Shown here one piece after another: positions 45,301 through 54,554 of a DNA stretch of 64,000 nucleotides. Source of the stretch: Chondrilla cf. caribensis (taxonomy: Eukaryota > Porifera > Demospongiae > Chondrillida > Chondrillidae). The notes below the pieces were generated by a model. It ran no database searches, was not told the origin of the DNA, and was given only the letters and a program-made list of their open reading frames with translations. Position 1 is the stretch's first letter. The number at the start of each line of letters is the position of its first letter. The translations under genes and the position numbers were made by a program. The stretch spans positions 2,982,940 to 3,046,939 of the forward strand of contig OZ026563.1 in assembly GCA_964020155.1 (NCBI GenBank), given 5' to 3'.

Positions 45301-48300
45301 ACATTAACTGGTACCTCACTTTTATTCTAACTCATTGCAATAAGAAACAAACCTATCATGCACACCTTACCAGATACTATCTCATAACTGTTGTATCATG
45401 TATTGTGCCTGTGTTGAGGACTTACTATATTGCACACATACACATATTGTTTAAACTGGAACTAAGTATGTTTCATGTTTGTGACTGTAAATTGTAACAC
45501 AATATAAAGAAAACAGCTTTTTCCCACCTAACTAGTCACCTCAGAGGGTACCCTACCCCATCAACACTAGTACAACTATCAAATGATAGATGATTATGCT
45601 TTTAAGGTACCCATACTGTACATACATGTACTGTAAGCTATACACAGTATTACAGTGTGTACATATGTATATAGGATAATACAATGCATACAAACCTCAC
45701 AGTGCTGCACCTATTCTCAAGCCAGTATGGTCTATGTACTAAATCCTCCAATTGTTCACTATCATTAGTCTGACGTACCTTTCAAAATCAACAATAAACA
45801 TTTGTTGTAAAAACTTGACATCTGCACAAAGTTATACTCACTTCAGTCCAGTTTGGTTCATCTGTCAGAGTAGGTGGACACTCTTTGAGAGCAATCTGAG
45901 TAGTAGCCAAACCAAATTCTTCTTCTGAAGATTCACTGTCAGAAGACCACTACACAAAACATGGGAATCACTCCATTAGTGTGTTAAACCAATGCACAGA
46001 TGCTCATAATGTACACACTTCTAGTTCAGATTCACTACTGAACGAAGGTATGGTGATGTCCTTCCTCAGATATGAATACCACCAATTCACATCTTCTTTT
46101 GCTGTCTCTATAATAATTTTATAAACCACATTTGATAAATATTGTAGTAGTGTAGGATAAATTGGAACCCCAACTGGTGAAATTTGATGAATGTACGTAT
46201 GTACGTATGTATGTACAAATCACAAATGGTTAGAACACAAAATACTTAAATAGTACTAAAATGATTTTATTTTAATCTTTGTACTAACCTTCTTGATAAT
46301 GACGTATTACATGTTCAGTTGGCTTGTAGTCCACATTTAATGGTGAAACTGATGTACACAATAATACACTGAGTAAGGAATAATGAGCGTTGGACCTTGG
46401 TTGGGATCGAAGCAGCCGAAGTGATAGAAAGTGGTGAACGAGGTTTCGTAGCATCTCAGCTTCCATTCCACGTGAGTGGATTTTAAATTTTTCACAAAGT
46501 CTATTACGGATGAAGAGAACAAGGTACAATTTGGCTCGAATACAATCGGTAGAAACTCACCAATATACAACAAGCTAGTTATTTTTACCTAATACTCCAA
46601 TCAGACTTACTGTAGTTTATTACATGCACACTAACAGCAAACTAAGCAAAGTTGCAATTTGATTAGTGTTAAATAGCAATCAATTTTGTGTGTCTTACTA
46701 AGATTTTACTATTCTAGTAAATGTGGATTTCAATATCAATGCATTGGAAAGCACATGTGTTCTCATTTAAGGTATGTACAATAAATATCCAGACACAGTA
46801 TCTATACTTATATAGAGGGCTATGATAGTATAGATGACCTTCCTCATAGTATTGTTATATACATACGTACGTACTGTTGCATAGTACACAAAGCAACAAT
46901 AGCAGATACATTGAGTAGATACATACATACTGACCCATCAAGTTTCCGAACAACAGCATCATCATTAACATCTAGGAATTGGTGGAATCTAGCAAACACA
47001 AAGTAACACAATTGGTAACACCATTGCATGGACCAGGAAATGAATGGATAATGCACTTAGAATAAGAACTCCCAGTTGACAAAAAGTAAGGCAGACCAGT
47101 GGTGGATCATGAAGGCAGGAGTGAAAACTGAACATAGTGAAGATATTAGCTAAGATTGATGTAGACACACAGTAATATTGACATGCATCATACCAGCATT
47201 CCGATATTTGGACTAGTGTGAAAAAGGTGACTGTACTTACTACTGTTAGCAAATGAGCGTGGAATGCAACTCACTTGAAATGAGACAGAGCAAACTGAAC
47301 TGACAACTCCAAATTCTCTGAACCACCCTGAAGGGGAACAACACCCCATTGTGAACATGGTCAAACAGCTCAAGCCTGTTGACAAAAACTATGTCAGTGG
47401 ATTCCAGGAAGGGGAGAGAATCATCACACTAACTGCTGTGGGTAGCACAGCTTAGATCCATAGTATAAAGCATTAATAGGCAATAAAATGAGGACAGGGA
47501 TAAATCTCTTTTTATTCTTGGGTGAATGTTCCTCCTCCAAATATATGCATTAGTTAAATTATTTTAATTGTAATACAGTACAATAGTATTATAATACACA
47601 TACATAAATAGCATAATTTCTATCTAAAACTTATAGTCTTGCTAAATCATGGAGTCTGACTTTGAAAGTCACATCAGTAAATTGCAGATATGAAAACGAA
47701 TTATTAGTTGTTTCGCATACTCTAGGATGGCTTACCACCATATTTACATGTAGAGGAAATTTACAGTAACAGAGTGAGCAATAGACTGATCTTCGGTAGT
47801 CATTTTAGGAGGGAAGAGATAGGGAACTTGGAATGATGGCCTCGAACATTGTAGCTCTAAGCTACCGACACAGGTTTTTGTGAAAGATATCTACATAGAC
47901 AGGCGAGTCAATAGTGAAAGAAAACTGTCCATAGCTAGAAAATTAACAAGGTCCAAAGACACCCATTCCAAACTATCCAGGCATTCCAAGTTACCCCCGC
48001 GCGTTGACAATAATATTGCTCAACATCAAGTCACAGCATAGGGTCCATGGTTACAGAGATTCTTTCTATTAACTATTGATACTTTGGACGCCAGTCTACA
48101 TCATCTCTCATTAGATGAACCTGGACAATAACTAGCTAGCCTATATCACAGATATCCCCTACTTACGCCAATACACGCATAGGAACCCAACTGGATCCAT
48201 ACCCGTACACAACATTTCATTCAAGGGGCATCCCGAGTCCGTATTTCATTTGAAACAACACGTAATAACAATGAAGCTTGCACTGGGAAACCAGCTCACC

Positions 48301-48368
48301 TGCCAGCCTGTGATAGCTACGACTAAATCTTCAGCCAAAGTCAACACACGCTGAGGTAATACCGCCAT
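36365..48368 (-). CDS. TUBGCP5: Gamma-tubulin complex component 5 (GCP5), about 28 exons
   Basis: Supported exons: 48300-48368, 47275-47327, 46935-46988, 46289-46500, 46019-46107, 45842-45949, 45696-45778, 45028-45090, 44848-44899, 43258-43422, 43129-43165, 42903-43018, 42756-42827, 41766-41883, about 41384-41435, 40831-41043, 40017-40093, 39852-39920, 39712-39774, 39547-39638, 39303 to about 39470, 39115-39235, 38475-38548, 38046-38090, 37898-37978, 37739-37827, 36666-36766, 36365-36429. GCP5 signatures: FHQFLDVNDDAV and NAHYSLLSVLL (N-terminal region); LHVLKKDYNLLQHI, IPWPLDMVITAE, LLQLKWARWAVQ and KLLHFVGSVDMYL (C-terminal GRIP2 domain that binds gamma-tubulin). GCP5 is part of the gamma-tubulin ring complex that nucleates microtubules. 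Exons at 42.2-42.75 kb and the 39.5-kb junction are not settled. Confidence 0.85.
38760..38963. mobile_element. MITE-like element of the gtgggaaatt family, 204 bp, TA-flanked
   Basis: Ends CCGTAGGGCGGGAAATT and AATTTCCCACTCTATGG are inverted and flanked by TA. Internal sequence is rich in gcgaaaat and ttttcg runs, like the copy at 29646-29834. It lies in a TUBGCP5 intron. Confidence 0.7.
40138..40281. repeat. 21-bp tandem repeat, about 7 copies, in a TUBGCP5 intron
   Basis: Unit gacctggcttacagtagcta plus g, with c/t variation at one site. The unit is seven codons long, which creates a spurious Cys-Lys-Pro repeat ORF on the minus strand. It lies 45 bp upstream (in gene direction) of the exon at 40017-40093. 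Confidence 0.9.
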
Positions 48369-48552
48369 TTGCGTAACTCTTACAGTCCCGACAAAATGGC
48401 TTCCACGGTACGGTGGTGTTGCGCAAGTACTATGGTCGAGAATCGGCAAAGCGTTTATATAATAGTATGTACTTGATTAAAATCCAATGAATATGTTACA
48501 TGGTCGTCTGTGAACATAACACAATGTTTAGTCTACATAGTTCATCCATCAA
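48369..48552. promoter_or_regulatory. Short spacer between REV1 3' end and TUBGCP5 start
   Basis: Only 184 bp separate the REV1 stop from the TUBGCP5 ATG on the same strand. The TUBGCP5 promoter must lie here or overlap REV1 coding DNA. The start-proximal part is richer in CG dinucleotides; no TATA box is evident. Confidence 0.4.
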
Positions 48553-50811
48553 CTACAAATTATCAATCTTGAGAGGTCCGCCACATGTACGAGAAACCTC
48601 TTGATTGATTAGCCTCAGCAAATCATTATAACTGCTGTACCAGGCAGTAATGCAATATGACGATAGAGCCTTTCGAAACCATCGCAAAAGCAAATAAACA
48701 CCTTCTAAGTTCATTTCAACAAGACCAGTGCAATAAGTAGCAAATTTGGTCACATCATCACGTGAGGGCCCTGAGGTGGATGAATTTTCGATCCACACTT
48801 GGAGGTAAGTTTTCATCTCTGCGAATGAACATTCTTCTTCACAACAGGTCACAGGACTCTTGTCTTTGTGTGAATCCCCCAGCTTTGTAGTATGCAATTT
48901 TTCCGGGCTCTTGTGACTTGATCTTGGATGGCTAGTGTTACCTACATCAGTTGGCTCATTAGTCCTAGCACTCTTGGTAGGCAGCACTGTGCTGGTGACA
49001 ATATATTTGTGAAGACTGCCCTGCTGATTATTCTGGCCATCCGAATCTTCAGTAAGTTTCCCAATTTGAATGCCTAACCCACGAACACTATCAGCAGAAG
49101 GTTTCACTAAGTGAAGAAGTTTGAGGCAAACTGCATTTATATCTTCAGCTGATCTTGTTGGTTTGGGCAGAGAAAGAGAACGAGACACATTGTCACACTG
49201 GCCATGTCCAAGGTACTTCTTCGTAGTGCTGGGTGCATCCTTGCTGCGCACTTTCAGTTTCAAAGTAACCAGTGCTCCCCTTACTTTGGCATCAGTTGCT
49301 CTTTTCTCAACCTCCACAGAAAGACTTCTAATAATGGACTCAACATCACCAATTACTTTGGGCCGAATTCCAAAGTTTATTTCTGCAGAGAGTGACTTCC
49401 GCTCGGGAGAAACTTGCAAATTTCGATCGTCTTTGCCCCTTGCAAAATCATACAACATTAGACCTGTTTTTGGTCCACACATAGCTTGAATATTACTTAA
49501 TGACGAAGACATTACGTCTTGACAAGTGAATATGCCCTTTTCATGTAATTTCTTTGAAAGGCTATGACCCACTCCTGGAAGATGTTCCACTTTTTGTACT
49601 GCCATAAAGGATTCCACTGATTCTTCACTAACACGAAACTGGCCATTAGGCTTGGCTGCTCTTGTAGCCATTCTGGCTAAAAGGATGTTAGGTCCAATAC
49701 CTGCTGACAGGTTACAGCCTGTCTTGGCCTTCACATCAAGGCGAACTGACTGCACAATATCATCTATCCCTTCATATGTTTTTGCATAGTCTGCTAGGTC
49801 AACATATGCCTCATCACAGCTGACTGCTTCGATGCTGAATGTACGTGAGAGTAATATGTCGTAAAAGGCCAAAGATACTTTGTGATACTTGTCAAAATCA
49901 TAAGGCACAGCAGTCAATTCGGGACAAATCTGGATAGCTCTCCCCAAATGCATGCCATTACGAATCCCTTTCTGACGTGCTTCATAATTGCAAGAGGCTA
50001 TATCAGCCATTGAATTCTGCTTTACAGAGGGAGTGTTGGATAACTTAGCATGCGTCACAACTACAGGCTTCCCTGTTAGTTCAGGTTTCTCTCTGGTACT
50101 GACAGAAGCGAAAAAGCAATCAAAATCAAAGTGGACGATAGCTGATTGATTTCTTCCTTTGAGCGACTCTGACTCTTGTAGCATTGGTGGGCAATTATCC
50201 CTGTTTGCAATGCTCGTACTGACATATTGCTTGAGTTCGTTTGCCCATGTCGATAAGTGATGTAATCTGGAGTGGGCATAGAACTCTGAAACAAGGTCAC
50301 TAGTGGGTCTACAGTGACTAGTAGTGGGTGAATCGTGTTCTGTAGTAGAAACGGGATCATTCTTAATAGGCTCTTGATGAAACGACAGTTGTTTTTGGTT
50401 CTTTGGCATGACACTGTACAACCTATACTTATCAACAGGTATCTGTTTCCTTGCCTCTATTGAATCCAAAATCCACTGGGGTGTAACTACAACAATATTT
50501 GGCATAGTTTTCACTTTAACATCAGGCATACAACTAGTAATGACATGGGTCACATCTGAACTATGTTTATACGAATACTTCCCCCCGTGAAGGTGAATGA
50601 GTTTCTTCAGTTCTGAATCTCCTGGATCAGTGAAACCATTTACGTAGATAGTGACTTCACTGAAAATGGAAGATTTGCGTTCGCCCATATTCTTGAATTG
50701 ATCGTTCAGTTTCTTTCTTTTTTCTTCCATGTACTCTTTGTAATCACTCCACGGTATTTGCTTTCTTTTTTGGGGTACTTTGATGGTTTGTTCCAACGTC
50801 GCCATTTTCAA
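48553..50811 (-). CDS. REV1: REV1 translesion DNA polymerase (deoxycytidyl transferase), intronless, 752 aa
   Basis: One uninterrupted ORF. A BRCT domain covers about residues 48-135 (SEVTIYVNGFTDP, TPQWILDSI). The REV1 N-digit region lies at 176-197 (EFYAHSRLHHLSTWANELKQ). The Y-family catalytic core starts at 225 with HFDFDCFF (metal-binding Asp229) and has SCDEAYVD at 331-338 (Asp333, Glu334), SAGIGPNILLARMATRAAKP, and HLPGVGHSLSKKL. The little-finger domain is at about 465-600. The C-terminal domain at about 665-745 (MKTYLQVWIENS, VYLLLRWFRKAL) is the contact site for other translesion polymerases and REV7. REV1 inserts C opposite abasic or damaged G and scaffolds polymerase zeta. It is much shorter than human REV1 (about 1250 aa), and I see no clear ubiquitin-binding motifs in the 600-660 linker. 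Confidence 0.95.
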   Translation of the reverse strand: MKMATLEQTIKVPQKRKQIPWSDYKEYMEEKRKKLNDQFKNMGERKSSIFSEVTIYVNGFTDPGDSELKKLIHLHGGKYSYKHSSDVTHVITSCMPDVKVKTMPNIVVVTPQWILDSIEARKQIPVDKYRLYSVMPKNQKQLSFHQEPIKNDPVSTTEHDSPTTSHCRPTSDLVSEFYAHSRLHHLSTWANELKQYVSTSIANRDNCPPMLQESESLKGRNQSAIVHFDFDCFFASVSTREKPELTGKPVVVTHAKLSNTPSVKQNSMADIASCNYEARQKGIRNGMHLGRAIQICPELTAVPYDFDKYHKVSLAFYDILLSRTFSIEAVSCDEAYVDLADYAKTYEGIDDIVQSVRLDVKAKTGCNLSAGIGPNILLARMATRAAKPNGQFRVSEESVESFMAVQKVEHLPGVGHSLSKKLHEKGIFTCQDVMSSSLSNIQAMCGPKTGLMLYDFARGKDDRNLQVSPERKSLSAEINFGIRPKVIGDVESIIRSLSVEVEKRATDAKVRGALVTLKLKVRSKDAPSTTKKYLGHGQCDNVSRSLSLPKPTRSAEDINAVCLKLLHLVKPSADSVRGLGIQIGKLTEDSDGQNNQQGSLHKYIVTSTVLPTKSARTNEPTDVGNTSHPRSSHKSPEKLHTTKLGDSHKDKSPVTCCEEECSFAEMKTYLQVWIENSSTSGPSRDDVTKFATYCTGLVEMNLEGVYLLLRWFRKALSSYCITAWYSSYNDLLRLINQEVSRTCGGPLKIDNL

Positions 50812-50893
50812 CCCTAACTCGACCGATTACGTAACATTTGATCACGTGCACTACTGAAGAAAGGCGCGATCGATTTGTGAGAATAATCGGGAG
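50812..50893. promoter_or_regulatory. 82-bp divergent spacer between REV1 and NEK2 start codons
   Basis: Contains gattacgtaac, gatcacgtgca (an E-box-like CACGTG core) and ggcgcgatcgat. Both 5' UTRs and the core promoters must fit here or overlap coding DNA, so a shared bidirectional promoter is likely. Confidence 0.65.
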
Positions 50894-53800
50894 ATGGCGG
50901 CTAAGGAAGATTTCGTTGTATTGGAGACCGTAGGATCAGGGCAATTCGGAATTTGTAAGAAAATCAAGAAGAAAAGTGATGGACATGTCTTTTGTTGGAA
51001 GGAAATTGACTACGGCGCGATGAATGTAGACGATAAACGGCTACTTTGTCAAGAAGTCAACCTTTTGAGAGACCTACGCCACGACAGTATTGTTCGATAC
51101 TATGACAGGATAATTGACAAGAGAACGTGCACGCTATATTTAATAATGGAATGGTGTGAAGGTGGTGACCTGAATGCCATGATTCAGAGACATAAATCAA
51201 GGAAGTGAGTGTATTTGGAGATATGTATTTCACAATACCCCAGTGTTTGCTAGCTTTTGAATAAGTAATGTTAAGACCCTCAAAAGTAGCCTTCATGGTA
51301 GACTGTACGACCTCCGTCTGAATAATAATAATAACTGAATACCTAAGCCAGTGTCAAAGAAAGTAACCTGTGAGTGGACTATTGTATTGCTATGAATTGA
51401 TGAGTCATGATATTTCATAGTTCAAATGTGCTACTCAGCTAATCCTTTCAGACACAATAGGCTACAAGAGTGTAACATGGGTATGTTGCAAGGTGAATTA
51501 GTCCAGCTATGCCGAAGAAAACAATATTTCCACTGCTACCGTTAAAAGTTGTGTAACCTAGTTCTTCGACAATTTTCGTCCACTTTTGCCTGCAGTATTG
51601 GACTGGAGATCGGAGCATTTCTTTCCCGTACGCCCCTGAACCAAATAAACAGGCCCTCCTCAACATCTTCAAAGGTTGCAGTATGGTTTCGTTTCCTTCC
51701 TGGTTCGAAAGAAGATTCTTTGAAAACTACTAGAACTTTTGTCAATCCTTTATGATTGTCGAGAGAATGTTAGTGATTTCAAGTTCTTTGGTGATCTGAC
51801 TCTTTCGTGCTGTCCTGCTCTTCTGTTGAATACCTTCAAAATATCCACACATTATTGATTGAAAGAGATTTCTGCTTAGGCTTAGGAGCTACCACACTTC
51901 ATGTTAAGCTATAATAGTCACATTTCGAACCAGGAAATTTATTTGTGTTATCCGGAACATTTTATACGGATTTTATATGTAACAAAATCTGGACTACAGA
52001 AATCGTTCGTGATAAATGATATTTCATCGTTAATGTCTGCCGTGTTCTCCCTCTGGTGGAGATCCATTGGCCCGTTAAATCCACCCAAAGACCTTACCTT
52101 ATTCACCAGCACAGTCCAATGGAATCTCCTCTTGGTGTATAAGGGAATAGGCTGTACCACCCGCCCAGGGGGCCCCCGGCAGGAGACCCCCTAGATATGC
52201 TCGTGCTATTAGATGATTTGTGATCTGTGAACTTATGACCTTTATACCTTTAATTAGACCTGGGGGTACAGCCCACAACTCTTTCACGTCATCGTTTTGA
52301 TGACGGAGAACAGTAATATTACAGAACAATAATTACAATACTCCGAGAAAAAGAAAAAGAAAACAAACAAAAAAAGAAAAAACAGCTTATTCACAGCTTC
52401 TAACGCAAGTCTGCAAGCACGTGGCCAATACCGCGCATGCTCCTAACCATGCGCCTTACACGTCTCCGCCCCTCAATCATGCACTACCTGTTGCGCGGGT
52501 AATTCAAGCACTCTGCCATTAACCCAGTTCAACTTTGTTAAACTACATTATACGTGTTTGTATTAAGTGGGTTAGCATCCCTAAACCTGTCTTGTTGTGA
52601 ATCTGAAAGTCTCTGTTCACAACCCACTGTATTTAAATTGTACAGTATATGAGTTCCTATGCATATGTACGTTTTCCATTTTAAATAATTGCACTAAGCT
52701 ACTGACACACACACACACATACTCACATATATTGTGTATTCCATTTGATAGTATTCAATGTGATGGTTTTATCTTATACACGTATTGCATTTATACCACA
52801 GGCAGTATATAAATGAGGAGTTCATATGGCAGGTTCTGTTCCAGGTCTTATCTGCGTTAAAAGAATGCGGGACTTCGAGAAAAGGAAGAGTTAAAGTACG
52901 TACATACAAACGTACAGTATGCTAAACCTCAATATTGAGTGTTGAAAATAAACTCCAGTTACGTATGAACCTACGTATGTACTGTATGTAGTAATTTTTA
53001 TGTATTTTAAAATTGCATGTACACATGACAGTTTAAGTATTTATTATTGTCTTTATTGACAATATTTATCATGATTGTAGGTCATACACAGAGATTTGAA
53101 GCCAGCAAACATATTTCTGGATAAAAACAACAAAGTTAAAGTTGGTGATTTCGGCCTAGCTAGGATTTTCCAGCACAACACAAGCTTGGCCACCAGCTAT
53201 GTTGGGACACCTTATTATATGGCACCTGTGAGTGGTTGTGTGATGCTAGGATACTGCATTCCTTGAAGTGTTCCTTTTCTTTCTATTAGGAAGTAATGAA
53301 AGGACATCCATATGATGAGAAATCTGATTTATGGTCTTTAGGATGTGTGGCATATGAGCTCTGTGCTTTAAGGTTCAATTGACTTGTAATACATACATAC
53401 GTAGGTGTATCATCTGTTTACAAACATGAACATAGTGACAACATGATAAAAATTAGTTTTATTTGTGTTGAATCTAACAGACTCTACAGTTAGTTCCCTG
53501 GTAGACACTGTTATAATCACATGTGTATCATTGCTCTGTTATTGCTCAAAGGTATACTATGACCATTTCAACCCTGTAGTCCTCCTTTCCTGGCATCGAA
53601 CCAACATGCATTGGCCACCAAGGTAGCCAATGGTAAACCAAAAGATTTACCAGAACTGTATTCAAATGAACTTGGTGTAGTAATTAAGAAGCTGTTGAAT
53701 GTTAACCCTGCACTCAGGACTGATGCAGGAGTTCTGCTCAATACAACTCATTCATTGTGTGTTCTTGACAAAGAGAAAGAATTGATAGAATTGGAAAAAA

Positions 53801-53970
53801 AACTATGTAAGTGGCAGAAGCAACTTGCCAAAAAGGAGATGGAATTAGAGCAACGAGAACATAAGCTACAAAAGAGTGAGTATGTGAATGATTTTTTATG
53901 TTCGTTTGTACATGTATGTACCTTTAACAGGAGTTCCTGTAGATACTATGAACCTGAGTCAGTGATGTAA
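50894..53970 (+). CDS. NEK2: NEK2-like NIMA-family mitotic kinase, 5 exons visible, about 341 aa
   Basis: Exons 50894-51204, 52802-52895, 53081-53227, 53290-53372 and 53580-53970, phases consistent. Kinase features: glycine loop [11 protein letters not shown], lysine in [29 protein letters not shown], hinge MEWCEGGDL, catalytic [21 protein letters not shown], activation segment [12 protein letters not shown], and [17 protein letters not shown]. Residues about 280-320 start the NEK2 leucine zipper/coiled coil ([19 protein letters not shown]). NEK2 acts at centrosomes in mitosis. The tail is uncertain: a strong donor (aaaga|gtgagt) at 53876 suggests more exons downstream, but none was placed, so the stop at 53968-53970 may be in an intron. 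Intron 1 holds a transposase fragment. Confidence 0.85.
51448..51860 (-). pseudogene. Tigger/pogo transposase fragment (CENP-B-type helix-turn-helix) in NEK2 intron 1
   Basis: A minus-strand piece at about 51700-51560 reads [20 protein letters not shown], the second DNA-binding helix region of Tigger/CENP-B proteins. [13 protein letters not shown] follows in another frame. Several frameshifts and no catalytic core make it a relic. Confidence 0.65.
51861..52600. other. Repeat-derived part of NEK2 intron 1, origin unclear
   Basis: Holds a C-rich block (ccgcccagggggcccccggc) at 52160-52180, an A-rich tract at 52340-52383, and a GC-rich stretch at 52430-52500 with a minus-strand phrase (atggcagagtgcttgaatta) faintly like a tRNA A box. 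None could be assigned to a family. Confidence 0.3.
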
Positions 53971-53989
53971 ACGTGGTTAAACTCCCCTA

Positions 53990-54025
53990 GTGTCCATGTC
54001 TTAACCTATATAGCATCTGTTGACA
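53990..54025. repeat. Fragment of the foldback family seen at 20500-20620
   Basis: tgtccatgtcttaacc followed by tatagcatctgttg matches the right arm and flank of the hairpin in the Rubicon-like gene. It is only a short remnant. Confidence 0.55.
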
Positions 54026-54554
54026 ATTATGTTCAGAATACATATTAATATACAATTACACCTTCATCATACTCCAATCGGGATTGTGGTATTGCTCAGA
54101 ATTGATAGAAGGACCTGAAATAATGGTATGGTACATTCTGTTTTCTGATCCTGTAGAAAACAGCTTGTACCATACTTGGTATTCTTACTTAACATGCCCA
54201 GTTAGTAGAGTGAACCACTCAGTAAAGACATTGCCCAATGTTTGTGGTATTAAAGGGTTTTTGTTAGCTTTAACCCTGCATTGGTCATAATTTGCTGTCA
54301 TTATATCCACTTTCTGTCTCCTCATAGCCATGAATGGATGTCTTGTCCCATTAGGAACTAGAGATGAGAACCATATTTAGAAAATTTTACTAGTTGTGTA
54401 TAATTATTCACACTCATGAATTATTGTAATTTTACCTCATATTATCATAGACACTCTAAACTACGTGTCTATGATATTATTATGGTTATCATTGTTGTAT
54501 GCATTCGTATTGGTGGAGAAATATAATTCAACATGAAGAGACCGGGATGGAAAA
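54026..54554. other. Spacer between NEK2 and TMTC
   Basis: No supported exon. It should hold the NEK2 3' end, possible last NEK2 exons, and the TMTC promoter. An AT-rich segment near 54440-54490 contains a short inverted repeat (tagacac / gtgtcta). Confidence 0.35.

Noticed and set aside
49121..49489. Plus-strand 122-codon ORF
   Set aside because: It is the antisense shadow of the REV1 coding sequence.
52430..52530. Possible t-RNA-derived SINE
   Set aside because: Only a weak A-box-like phrase on the minus strand; no B box and no cloverleaf could be found.
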